Shown here: positions 1 to 7,613 of the stretch, piece after piece | How the letters are laid out: the number at the start of each line of letters is the position of its first letter | Position numbering within the stretch: the first letter of the stretch is position 1 | Virus record (IMG/VR): IMGVR_UViG_3300042465_002694 | Span: 1-22,948 of that record | DNA from: a virus | Length of the DNA stretch: 22,948 bases | Reading direction: 5' to 3' (one strand) | Program-made: the position numbers and the translations under genes | Notes under the pieces: generated by a model | Told to the model about the DNA's origin: nothing | What the model saw: the letters and a program-made list of their open reading frames with translations, nothing else | Database searches by the model: none

Positions 1-113
1 TTGTCATGGCACTCTGCATAGTACCTACCGCAGGCCACAGCCGATTCACCCCACGATGTTTTAGCGGCTAACCCGCTAGAAACTTGATCACCCGCTTTTG
101 CTTTTTCCATCAT
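1..113 (-). CDS. Hypothetical protein, partial (N-terminal end only)
   Basis: An open frame starts at ATG 113-111 (or the next ATG, 110-108) and runs off the left edge after about 37 codons. Its start overlaps the TGA of the upstream 142-aa gene as ATGA, and AAGGA lies just upstream, which argues that it is a real coupled gene. The visible N-terminus is hydrophilic (MMEKAKAGDQVSSGLAAKTS, then Trp-Gly-Glu and two Cys). No function is recognisable from 37 residues. Confidence 0.6.
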   Translation of the reverse strand, partial: MMEKAKAGDQVSSGLAAKTSWGESAVACGRYYAECHD

Positions 114-538
114 GCAATCCTTAAAACGGCGTTGGTAGCATCATTAACCGGGAATGTAATCACCAAGTCCTGTGCGGTTTTAGTGATATTAACCCCGAAG
201 TTTAATACTGCAACGGAACGATTTCCATTAGTTGAGTTGTAAATAAGCGCCCCATTGGTCGTTAACGTGACGTTTGTGAATGTCGCATTTTGGAAAGACC
301 AATAAGAAGTAGTTCCTTGAAAGCTTGGCGTGATGTTTGTGAGGATAATTCCTCCAGCGGAATAATTGGTTCCACTGACTTCACCTGCCGTCGTGTAAGC
401 AGTCGTTGAGGCACCGAGATCCGCGTTGGCGGTGTATAGGGCCAGCTTAAAGACATCGCCCGTTCCCGTGGTGAAGTTATGAAGACCCTGCGCCACTTCA
501 ACCTTGAAGCTCGTCGTCAGGGTTTGAATGATCGCCAT
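110..538 (-). CDS. Virion structural protein candidate (142 aa, beta-rich)
   Basis: A 142-residue protein rich in Thr, Ala, Asn and Val, with no Cys and strongly alternating polar/hydrophobic residues, as expected for a beta-sandwich virion protein. It begins MAIIQTLTTSFKVEVAQGLH and contains a YTTAGEVSGTNYSAGG segment of a type I have seen in many phage proteins of unknown function near tail and fibre genes. Its ATG shares one base with the TAA of the adaptor gene (TAATG), so translation is probably coupled. It lies last among the connector-region genes, which fits a tail or fibre component. The family resemblance is from memory; the structural role is inference. Confidence 0.75.
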   Translation of the reverse strand: MAIIQTLTTSFKVEVAQGLHNFTTGTGDVFKLALYTANADLGASTTAYTTAGEVSGTNYSAGGIILTNITPSFQGTTSYWSFQNATFTNVTLTTNGALIYNSTNGNRSVAVLNFGVNITKTAQDLVITFPVNDATNAVLRIA

Positions 539-1203
539 TACACCACCTTATCCCGAACTTGGCCAGTCCTGTACGCATCCTGGCGCTCCAGTCCATCACC
601 AAGTCGTTTGGCCAGTATTAATGCCTCTTTGTACTTGCCATTGATATTGGCCATCAAGTCAGGCTCAAGCTTCAAGAATGTACTTGCTTCAACCAAGCAG
701 CCGTATAAAAGCACCGAGTCAAAGTTATCGCTCAGCCATGTGGTCGTTGCATCCACATTACCTGCACCAATGGAAGAAGGGTAGTAGAAGTAATGAAGCT
801 CTACCGAGTAACCCGAATTGGGTGTTGGCCCAATAATGAACGTCAGCTCTTTCGGAAATGTCGGATAGTCTGGACCAAATAGTGCGTAACAGTATGGGAA
901 GCCTGTATCCGTGGGCGTAGGAAATGACTCGCGTATAAAGTTCACATCCTTATTCAGGAGATACTTATACGATCCATCCGTATCAATCACCGCCATGGAA
1001 TAGACGGCCAAGAAGTCTGACGGGCACTGAAGATACTTATTGCCGCTGGTCAAACTCCCGGTCACGTTCTTGCGAAGCGATGGGAATTGAATGGTATTGA
1101 AGATGCGCTGTTCAGTTTGCTGAGCAAATGTCTGGAGCGTGGACGTCTCAAACGTCGTCTCAAGATAATCCTGAATAGCTGTCTTCAGCTCACCCCAGTT
1201 CAC
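538..1203 (-). CDS. Head-tail adaptor / tail accessory protein candidate
   Basis: About 221 residues. The N-terminus (VNWGELKTAIQDYLETTFE, then a helix with FAQQTEQRIFNTIQFPSLR) followed by a beta-rich middle (YLQCPSDFLAVYSMAVI) and a C-terminal helical region (YKEALILAKRLGDGL) resembles the adaptor proteins that podovirus-like phages place under the portal. The frame is open up to a GTG at 1221, but the GTG at 1203 is preferred: it makes a GTGA overlap with the stop of the upstream gene, has GGGGG eight bases upstream, and starts right at the conserved-looking segment. The adaptor assignment is by sequence pattern and gene position only; a tail-tube role is the main alternative. Confidence 0.7.
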   Translation of the reverse strand: MNWGELKTAIQDYLETTFETSTLQTFAQQTEQRIFNTIQFPSLRKNVTGSLTSGNKYLQCPSDFLAVYSMAVIDTDGSYKYLLNKDVNFIRESFPTPTDTGFPYCYALFGPDYPTFPKELTFIIGPTPNSGYSVELHYFYYPSSIGAGNVDATTTWLSDNFDSVLLYGCLVEASTFLKLEPDLMANINGKYKEALILAKRLGDGLERQDAYRTGQVRDKVV

Positions 1204-1460
1204 GCCATTGGCCCCCGGCACATAACACCCTTGGTTGCTGCCCCTGCGCCACGCATTTTAATACCAGTCGTCTTGACTTGGCTATTAGGATTGATGGCCA
1301 CCCCATGTGTGGGCTGCCAATCCTTATCCATGTTGTATGGCATTTGCTTGCCTGGATTAGGCGATGCAACAACCTTGGCGCCAGTCATCGTATGCGGCTC
1401 TGCGTAAACAGATGCCGGACCGACTTCCTTGCCGCCCTGCTTCATAGAGTACTTGGCCAT
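1200..1460 (-). CDS. Small basic phage protein, Gly/Lys-rich (86 aa)
   Basis: 86 residues, ATG start preceded by AGGGG. The C-terminus KTTGIKMRGAGAATKGVMCR followed by GPMA resembles the ends of small proteins in other aquatic podovirus contigs. There is no transmembrane segment or catalytic motif. The middle (residues about 20-60) is Pro/Asn-rich and probably disordered. It sits four bases after the 56-aa basic protein and its stop overlaps the adaptor start, so it belongs to the connector operon. A DNA-contacting or capsid-associated role would fit its charge, but nothing in the sequence proves one. Confidence 0.7.
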   Translation of the reverse strand: MAKYSMKQGGKEVGPASVYAEPHTMTGAKVVASPNPGKQMPYNMDKDWQPTHGVAINPNSQVKTTGIKMRGAGAATKGVMCRGPMA

Positions 1461-1463
1461 AAC

Positions 1464-1634
1464 TTACCCCTGGTTGCGCGCGCGTGCAAGGTTGCGACCC
1501 ATCTTCTTCATCATCTCTGATGTAGGTCCACCCTTACGCATTTTGGTTAGGGGCTTGCCTGGGTGCATGGCCTTCTCATGCTTATGCACAGCAGCCGCTG
1601 CCGTCTTTTTGTCCTGCTTGATGTCGTCCTTCAT
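1464..1634 (-). CDS. Small basic phage protein (56 aa)
   Basis: A short frame of 56 residues (starts MKDDIKQDKKTAAAAVHKHE, ends MKKMGRNLARARNQG). The evidence that it is real is a strong AGGAG five bases before the ATG, tight packing between neighbours (eight bases after the zinc-ribbon gene, three bases before the next start) and a pattern, KPLTKMRKGGPTSEMMKKMG, that I recognise from small genes at this place in related phages. It is strongly basic and helical with no Cys, and could bind nucleic acid. Function unknown. Confidence 0.75.
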   Translation of the reverse strand: MKDDIKQDKKTAAAAVHKHEKAMHPGKPLTKMRKGGPTSEMMKKMGRNLARARNQG

Positions 1635-1642
1635 GTCAGCTC

Positions 1643-2068
1643 CTATGATGCTGTGACACTGTTCAACAATGCTTGACCCACAAGGTGATTAGGGGTCATG
1701 CCGGAATCGTATGATCTTGCACCGCCAACAGGGTTGAAGCCCCATTCAATAACTCGGCTTCCTTCAGATGGAACCCCCGTGTAAAGCGGGCTTGTTCCTA
1801 CCGTGTTGTTCGTCTGCATCCCGTTGTAACCTGACTGGTAATACGAATTGGAATCGGGACGAGGATTCCGTACGGCCTGCGGGTCATTCACGGGAAACAT
1901 GCCTAGCTGCAATTGCGGCTGGTCAGGCTCCCAGCAAGTCGGACATACCAGTATATTGACATTTTTTGTCTTGATTGTCAGCGGCTTTAGCTGTTTAAGC
2001 TTATAGCGGAACCCGCAGCGATCACACTGCGATATGGCCCACTTACCACTGGCAAACTGATTGGGCAT
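1643..2068 (-). CDS. Zinc-ribbon virion-region protein (141 aa)
   Basis: Residues 1-50 carry two Cys pairs, CDRC at about 15-18 and CPTC at about 42-45, separated by a basic strand region (RYKLKQLKPLTIKTKNVNIL), a classical zinc-ribbon layout. The rest is Pro/Asn/Gly-rich (DPQAVRNPRPDSNSYYQSGY) and ends in VGGARSYDSGMTPNHLVGQA. The ATG directly follows the connector stop codon (TAAATG). Such short zinc-ribbon proteins sit next to connector genes in related phage contigs, but their role is not established to my knowledge. Metal binding is predicted from the Cys pattern only. Confidence 0.75.
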   Translation of the reverse strand: MPNQFASGKWAISQCDRCGFRYKLKQLKPLTIKTKNVNILVCPTCWEPDQPQLQLGMFPVNDPQAVRNPRPDSNSYYQSGYNGMQTNNTVGTSPLYTGVPSEGSRVIEWGFNPVGGARSYDSGMTPNHLVGQALLNSVTAS

Positions 2069-3043
2069 TTAGAACCCGCCCGTTCCTAAGAATGACTGCC
2101 TTGGCACAAACCTAATTGGCGCCTTTTCACGATCCTCCGTGGACGCCAACTCCCAAGCCTGGTCATACTGTGCTTTAAGGATTGGCATCCTCTCCAAAGC
2201 CCCATCTACCTTCAATGAAAGTTTATATGCCAATCCAGCAATCAGAGCCTCTTGGAATCTGAATGGTATGTCTTCAACGTTCACACCATTACCAGCGTCT
2301 TGCAGCCTTCTCATGCGCCAGTAAACCAACGTGTAATAAGGACTGCTGATAGAACCCTGGTCCGGGGCCGGCCATACCGTGACATTAGGAAACTTGGTAT
2401 TACTTACCTCTGCGCCAGATGAATGACTTGCAGCCGTTGTGTTGTTCTGCCCACGGACAACATTGTCTAGCGTTGCATAAGCCGAAGCACCTGTTGCCAC
2501 ATTCTCGGCTTGGGTTGAAGTACCGTAGTAATAAACCGTCTCCGAACCAATGTTTGCATATCCTGCATATGGTACCCCTGCGAGGCTAGACATCGGTATT
2601 GTTGTAGCAGAGGATGTGATGTTAGCCGCAAGCGTCCCAGTAAAGACATATGTTTGACCGCCTTGCCTGTCAATGTAGATCTGAATAGGCCGCCCTGTGG
2701 CTAGCTTATTAGGAATGGTTGAGTAAGTGCTTACCGAGATCCGGCTGATATTGATGTCCGTCTGGTTTTGACTTTCCCCTGTGCGGATAACCGTTTCAAC
2801 AAGATCTACTGTGTTAATTGGAATAGGGTAGGTAATCTGATTGGCATAAAGCTGGATTGCCCCCTGCTCCATGGTCCACAGGTTTATCCCCTGATTCGCC
2901 CACTCTGAGAGCAAAAGGTTGAGAGATCTCCGAGCTGTACGCAAGTCATAACCAGACCGTAGCTCTCGTCCACAACGCTCATAAGCTTCCTCAACGTATT
3001 CGTTCAGGTTTGGATTAAATGTTGTCGTTCCCGTGGTTGTCAT
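2069..3043 (-). CDS. Connector / tail accessory protein candidate, P22 gp4-like N-terminus
   Basis: 324 residues. The N-terminal helical part (YVEEAYERCGRELRSGYDLR, then TARRSLNLLLSEWANQGINL, residues about 16-56) has the pattern of the podovirus tail accessory factor that binds under the portal. The middle (about 90-230) is Thr/Ser/Ala-rich beta structure, and the C-terminal helix (FRFQEALIAGLAYKLSLKVD) resembles that of the 538-1203 protein, as expected for related connector subunits. At 324 aa it is longer than P22 gp4, and the insert lies in the beta-rich middle. Its ATG overlaps the previous stop as ATGA. The assignment rests on motif pattern and synteny. Confidence 0.7.
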   Translation of the reverse strand: MTTTGTTTFNPNLNEYVEEAYERCGRELRSGYDLRTARRSLNLLLSEWANQGINLWTMEQGAIQLYANQITYPIPINTVDLVETVIRTGESQNQTDINISRISVSTYSTIPNKLATGRPIQIYIDRQGGQTYVFTGTLAANITSSATTIPMSSLAGVPYAGYANIGSETVYYYGTSTQAENVATGASAYATLDNVVRGQNNTTAASHSSGAEVSNTKFPNVTVWPAPDQGSISSPYYTLVYWRMRRLQDAGNGVNVEDIPFRFQEALIAGLAYKLSLKVDGALERMPILKAQYDQAWELASTEDREKAPIRFVPRQSFLGTGGF

Positions 3044-3285
3044 TTGCCCACCTTCCTAAACGGTGCAACCTTTTTGGCAATAGTCTTTGGCTGCGCTACA
3101 AACTGCTTACCCTTAGCCTTACCTGCACGCTTTGCCCTAGTGGTCGCAGCATACTCCTGTGGAGATAACGATTTGATTGCTGACTCTGGAAGATAACGCT
3201 CCCCCGTATCAGACGATCGTTTACCACTCTTGGTAGTCCATTTCTGGTCCCCCCAAGCTTTCAAGGATTGCTGCGGAGCCTTCAC
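3040..3285 (-). CDS. Small basic conserved phage protein (81 aa)
   Basis: 81 residues, very Lys/Arg/Ala-rich. It contains KAWGDQKWTTKSGKRSSDTG, ERYLPESAIKSLSPQEYAAT and GKQFVAQPKTIAKKVA, blocks I recognise from a small basic family found in phages and, I believe, also in large eukaryotic viruses; I do not trust my memory for an accession. The start is a GTG forming a GTGA overlap with the upstream stop, with GGAGG nine bases before it. The 3' end overlaps the connector start by four bases. No catalytic residues are evident. It is probably nucleic-acid- or capsid-associated. Confidence 0.7.
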   Translation of the reverse strand: MKAPQQSLKAWGDQKWTTKSGKRSSDTGERYLPESAIKSLSPQEYAATTRAKRAGKAKGKQFVAQPKTIAKKVAPFRKVGK

Positions 3286-3563
3286 TTGTACTTGCCTCCA
3301 GCAGCTTTATATCGCTTAGCGAGTAGCTGTGCTTTGCGGGCGCTCCACTGGCCTGCACCAGTCCCCTGCACAGCGGCAGCTTTGATTGAATTAAACAAAC
3401 GCTTCCTCATGCCAGGCTTGGTGTAGTTACCAGCCTCATTAACCTTTGATACTTTCCCGCCTTCTGCGTACTGAATGAAATCAGTATCGTCACGTCGGGA
3501 TCGTAATTTTGGGCGCGGCATTTTGGAGGGATTGATAATCCCCATACCCCGTGACTTTTGCAT
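3282..3563 (-). CDS. Small basic conserved phage protein (93 aa)
   Basis: 93 residues. The C-terminal half (NEAGNYTKPGMRKRLFNSIK, then QWSARKAQLLAKRYKAAGGK) is a block common in aquatic phage contigs. The start ATG has an excellent GGAGG six bases upstream, which lies inside the coding end of the 1272-aa gene: the two genes overlap by 74 bases in different frames, unusually long for this genome. A later ATG (codon 7) lacks a comparable ribosome binding site. Its end overlaps the next gene as GTGA. Basic, no membrane segment; function unknown. Confidence 0.75.
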   Translation of the reverse strand: MQKSRGMGIINPSKMPRPKLRSRRDDTDFIQYAEGGKVSKVNEAGNYTKPGMRKRLFNSIKAAAVQGTGAGQWSARKAQLLAKRYKAAGGKYK

Positions 3564-6500
3564 TCATCGCCTCCATCAGTGCGGCTAATCCCATGGGCAA
3601 ATAAGGATTCAAGGGACGTAGGTAATTAGGATACGGCATACCGTAATAAGTTGAAAGTTCTGGACCTAAAACAGTTGGTTGCTGGAAGTCCATCGTGTTA
3701 TCAGTACCGGTTCCGGGGCCAACGGGCTTGTTAACTGTTATGCCAGGTTCTAGCGTTATTGGTGGAATAGTTATTGGCGGCGTAGGCGTTACGGGTGTCG
3801 TAGTCGTTCCACCTGTTGTTGTGGTCGTAGTAGTTGTACCGCCAATATCCAAAGGATCATCTGTAGGCAACTCTTTTGTTGACTTAACCTCTACCGTTGG
3901 TGTGCCACCAACAAAGATGCCGCCTTTATCGACGTTGACATCCGGTATCAAAGTATTAATGCCGAGCTGTGGTTCATCCACTATTGATTTTGCATTTACC
4001 ACTACTGATGGGGTTTCGCTTACTACGGCATCTTCAGCCTTTGGAACATTAGACTCAACAGTTAACTTAGCCGCATTTGGATCTTCTGATTTTGCTGCCA
4101 CATTCACAGTGCCGGCTTTTTGTATTTCGCCGGCGCCAGGGATGATTGTGTTGATGTCAGTGAAATCTACGGCCTCAGCGGGCTTTTGACCGGTCACTGT
4201 AACGGTTGGCGTACTTGTCATTACATTTGTTGACCCAAGTCCAGCACTCGGTGTGACACCTTCTATAGTTAATTGTTGGCCTATAGGGGATGTAACCTTC
4301 TGCCCAGTGACCTCAACTTTTGGAGCGGATGTTATTACATCCTCACCATAGGATCCCATGGCTGTATCAGCAGCACCCGTTACTGTCACAGCGTTAGATG
4401 CGAGCTGATCTATATCGCTACCAGGCTCACTAACCCCAGCCAAAGCTTTTTGTTGGTCATCAGTTAAGCCATTGAGTGTAATTTTGTTTGATGTCAGCGC
4501 ATTAGAAGCGCCAGAAGCGATCTCATCAATTAGCTTGGAATTGTTGGTAATGAAGTTCATGACAGCCATCGGGTTTTGAGCCATGGCTGTTATGTTCTGA
4601 GCACCAGAGAGAACGGTTTGCGTAATAAACTTTGCTTGTGCGGGCGTTATCGTTTTGCCGCTGGCATCCACAATCGCCTCGGTTACCAAGGGCGTCACAG
4701 CTGATGTAAGTGTTTTGGTTAAGTCAATCTTTCCATCGACTATCAACTGGCTCAATGAACTACCGACGGCTCTTGCTGCAATCGTGGCTTGCTGATCATT
4801 AAGAAGGAATGCCGTTTTTTCCGCATTTTCAAGATTCGATAGCATTTTGTAGGCTTCTTGAGCAGCCATGGTACCGATAACAGGGGCCACGCCAGCAACA
4901 AATCCTTTATTAAAGTCGCCGCCAGCAGCCTCGTTTACCAAACCTTGATATGTTCCTCGCGCTATTGCTGTAGCCGTAGGCAGCGCTATCGTAGCAGGCA
5001 TACCAGCCGCCATAAGCATTCCAGTTAATCCCGTTGCACCAGATGCCACCGCAGTTGTTGATGCGGCGGTTCCTGCCGCCACTGCACCAACATCTACTGC
5101 TGCGCCTGCGGCACCAATAAGCTCAGGCAGTAAGTAAGGTGCAGCAAAGGCCGCAGCTACAGCAAGAGGAAGGGCATACTCTCTGGCGCCATACTTTTCT
5201 TCCCAATTGCTGGCTATACCTGCGCCACCACCAGACGTTTGTCCAAGGAAGTATCCTGTACTTCCCTTGCCTTCGCCCTCGGATCCAAAGCGCCACATAC
5301 CTCCGTTATCGGACTGAGGTACGGCTTGCAACTCTTTGCCGGTTTTCTTATCAAAGTAAACAACGTAATTAGTGGCTTGCTCGCCCTCTATCATGCGGAA
5401 ATCATCTCCCTCTCCAACTCGTTCAGTTGTAGGCATAGATCTGGTTTCCACACGCGTGCCAATCTGATTCAGATCCGTAATACCGTATTGGGTTAGGTAA
5501 TCAACCATCTTCTTAGAGTGATGGTCCCACCCTTGGTTCTTATCCCATACGCCCGCGGTAGTTCCACCCTTGGTGATTTCATTAAGCTGATTGGTTAGAC
5601 GCTCTTGGCCAGTAAGCTTTGCATCTGCTTCTTTGGCGGTTACATAGTCTTGAATACCGGTTAATAAGTCCTTGCGGCTTTCTGGGGTACCGATGTAATT
5701 CACAACATCAGCAAGATTCATCTTGTTGTCTGAAGCAAACTTGATGATCTCGTCATAACTTAGTTGCTTATCTTCACCGGCCGCAAGATCCAAGCCAGAT
5801 TTAATCTTGGTATCTGTTTGATACTGTGTAAGCTGATCAGGCTTAACGCCAATATAACCCGCCAAGTCCTCGATCGACATGTTATTTGTCGATGCGTACT
5901 GAAGAGCCTTGTCAAAAGCAATCTGGCCTTTATCATCCGCAAGCTTATTCAGATCAGAAGCTATAGCCTGATCTTTCTGGTATTTAAATATCTGCTCTGG
6001 CGCTACCTTCAAATAACCTGCAAGCGCATACGGACCGACATTATTCTTTGATGCGTAATCAAGCGCTTTATCAAATGGGATATTGCCCTTTGTATCGGCC
6101 AACTTGTTTAGGCCAACAACAAAGTCTTGGCTCTTCATGGCCGAATTAGTTGCAGCCTGGTCTATACCAAGCAAGTCAGCCAATCCTACCGGGGCATTAG
6201 TGCCAGAATCTCGAATAGCCGTGGCGATCGTACCCAGGTTATCTGATACAAGCGTCTTGAATTCATCTGGTGTCTTGTTAAAGAACTTGGCCAGATTGTC
6301 TAACTCAATACCTTTATCAATAGCCAGTGCCAAAGCCTTGGGCAATCCTACCGCCCCTGCTGCATCTGCTACTGAAGCAATCTGTTGCCGGTCCTTTTCA
6401 TAGACCAGCATGTCTGTCGTGAGCTTGGGGAACTTTTCTTTCAGCGCATCTTGAACGTCTGCATACGCAAGCTTATTGCCATCTGCGTATTCAACAATCT

Positions 6501-7308
6501 TGGTCATGCTGACATTACCGTCCTTATCTAGGAACTTGGCAACGTCTGCTTGGATAGCACTTGCTTCCTTGGTTTTTATCGCAGTGCTAATAGCTGCATT
6601 GGCGGTCGTTTCATCGATGCCAATAGTTTTAGCTATCTGCCTTACCTCCTCTGCCGAGGCGCCATTCTGTACAAGTTTGGTAATTGGATCTTGCAACACC
6701 TTGGACATTGCCGTGGTGTAATCATTAACCGTTTTGCTTGTACCAAAAGCCGTATTCACCATGTCCACGGCTAACTGCGGGGACCATGACTTCTCTAGCG
6801 TTATCTCAAGCAATCGCTGATCCATCAGCAAATCACTTGGATTTCCTTGCGTCAGACGAGTCTTAAACTCATCCGCGGTCATCCCAAACTTTGACCTTTG
6901 CGAATCAGCTATCTGCTGTGGCGTTGGTCCTGATGGCGGAGGTTGTGAGGGAGGTGGAGGCGGCGAGGGAGGGGCGGGTTCTGGCGCAGGAGGCTCTGGC
7001 GGGGGAGGAGCGTAAATATTACGAATCTCGCCTGCCGAGTAACCAGCATTTACTAAATTAGCAACAAGAAACTTTGGCAAACCTAACTCGGAAGCTAGGT
7101 CTGCTATGGGATCAGAAGGTGGTGCCTGTACTTCTTGGACGGTTTCTTGAGGAGGTTTCCACCCGCCCTCTTTGATCATCCATTGAATAGTTCCTTCGTC
7201 GGCAATGCTTCTTAATTCATCAAGCGTTGTACCCGCAGCGGTAAACCGCGCAATTTTGTCAGCCGCGCCTAGACCAAACCATTCACTATCAAATACAGGA
7301 AGTGCCAC
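3490..7308 (-). CDS. Large virion protein, candidate DNA-ejection (internal virion) protein
   Basis: 1272 residues from a GTG with AAGGTG upstream. Visible order: N-terminal helical region (1-95); Pro-rich linker (about 101-130); helical region with 53-residue repeats (about 400-452, 453-505 and a third diverged copy to about 550, key pattern LNKLAD-KG-I-FDKAL-YAS-NN); a Trp/Gly-rich segment (585-705); a long Ala/Gly/Leu hydrophobic stretch (about 711-785) able to enter a membrane; helices to 960; repeats around TPTVTVTGQK (about 990-1145); a Thr/Pro linker (1157-1185); and a Tyr/Pro-rich tail. Size, repeats, membrane-active stretch and place between capsid and connector genes suggest a protein carried in the virion that crosses the host membrane. 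A tail-tip or fibre protein is the alternative. No lytic or protease motif was found. Confidence 0.7.
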   Translation of the reverse strand: MALPVFDSEWFGLGAADKIARFTAAGTTLDELRSIADEGTIQWMIKEGGWKPPQETVQEVQAPPSDPIADLASELGLPKFLVANLVNAGYSAGEIRNIYAPPPPEPPAPEPAPPSPPPPPSQPPPSGPTPQQIADSQRSKFGMTADEFKTRLTQGNPSDLLMDQRLLEITLEKSWSPQLAVDMVNTAFGTSKTVNDYTTAMSKVLQDPITKLVQNGASAEEVRQIAKTIGIDETTANAAISTAIKTKEASAIQADVAKFLDKDGNVSMTKIVEYADGNKLAYADVQDALKEKFPKLTTDMLVYEKDRQQIASVADAAGAVGLPKALALAIDKGIELDNLAKFFNKTPDEFKTLVSDNLGTIATAIRDSGTNAPVGLADLLGIDQAATNSAMKSQDFVVGLNKLADTKGNIPFDKALDYASKNNVGPYALAGYLKVAPEQIFKYQKDQAIASDLNKLADDKGQIAFDKALQYASTNNMSIEDLAGYIGVKPDQLTQYQTDTKIKSGLDLAAGEDKQLSYDEIIKFASDNKMNLADVVNYIGTPESRKDLLTGIQDYVTAKEADAKLTGQERLTNQLNEITKGGTTAGVWDKNQGWDHHSKKMVDYLTQYGITDLNQIGTRVETRSMPTTERVGEGDDFRMIEGEQATNYVVYFDKKTGKELQAVPQSDNGGMWRFGSEGEGKGSTGYFLGQTSGGGAGIASNWEEKYGAREYALPLAVAAAFAAPYLLPELIGAAGAAVDVGAVAAGTAASTTAVASGATGLTGMLMAAGMPATIALPTATAIARGTYQGLVNEAAGGDFNKGFVAGVAPVIGTMAAQEAYKMLSNLENAEKTAFLLNDQQATIAARAVGSSLSQLIVDGKIDLTKTLTSAVTPLVTEAIVDASGKTITPAQAKFITQTVLSGAQNITAMAQNPMAVMNFITNNSKLIDEIASGASNALTSNKITLNGLTDDQQKALAGVSEPGSDIDQLASNAVTVTGAADTAMGSYGEDVITSAPKVEVTGQKVTSPIGQQLTIEGVTPSAGLGSTNVMTSTPTVTVTGQKPAEAVDFTDINTIIPGAGEIQKAGTVNVAAKSEDPNAAKLTVESNVPKAEDAVVSETPSVVVNAKSIVDEPQLGINTLIPDVNVDKGGIFVGGTPTVEVKSTKELPTDDPLDIGGTTTTTTTTGGTTTTPVTPTPPITIPPITLEPGITVNKPVGPGTGTDNTMDFQQPTVLGPELSTYYGMPYPNYLRPLNPYLPMGLAALMEAMNAKVTGYGDYQSLQNAAPKITIPT

Positions 7309-7316
7309 AAATCACC

Positions 7317-7613
7317 TTAGCAAGAGCGTCCGCCCTTGGCCATCTTAACCATGGTTCCTTTGGTCTTGCCCTTCGTTGCCACGCCATCTTTACTAGGAGC
7401 GGCAGTCTTTACTGAGCCCATCTTGGAAGCGTGCACCTTGCCACCGTGCATGTATCCGCCAGAGGCCATCTTCTTTGCAGGTTTCTTTTCCATCGCTTTT
7501 TGCTCCGATATGCCAATTGCTATGGCTTGCTTGGGGTTAGTAACTTTCTGGCCCGAGGAAGACTTGAGTTTGCCCTCCTTGAACTCTTTCATGACACGTC
7601 CAATTTTATCCAT
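7317..7613 (-). CDS. Small basic protein, probable DUF6496-like N-terminus, shared C-terminal tag
   Basis: 98 residues. Residues 1-40 (MDKIGRVMKEFKEGKLKSSS then GQKVTNPKQAIAIGISEQKA) match the pattern of a small bacterial/phage domain I recall as DUF6496 (unknown function). The C-terminal half is Gly/Lys-rich and ends with DGVATKGKTKGTMVKMAKGG, which carries the tag also present in the two upstream basic genes. The ATG shares one base with the upstream TGA (TGATG). It is highly basic with no membrane segment, so a virion- or DNA-associated role is likely but unproven. Confidence 0.7.
   Translation of the reverse strand: MDKIGRVMKEFKEGKLKSSSGQKVTNPKQAIAIGISEQKAMEKKPAKKMASGGYMHGGKVHASKMGSVKTAAPSKDGVATKGKTKGTMVKMAKGGRSC

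Noticed and set aside
3695-4189. 164-codon open frame on the plus strand with a Val-rich run
   Set aside because: It is the complement of the Thr/Pro linker and repeats of the 1272-aa gene; the Val run is just reversed Thr codons.
5650-6110. EF-hand calcium sites in the 53-aa repeats (D-KG-I-FDKAL)
   Set aside because: The Asp/Asn spacing and Gly position do not match a canonical EF-hand loop; only helical repeats can be supported.
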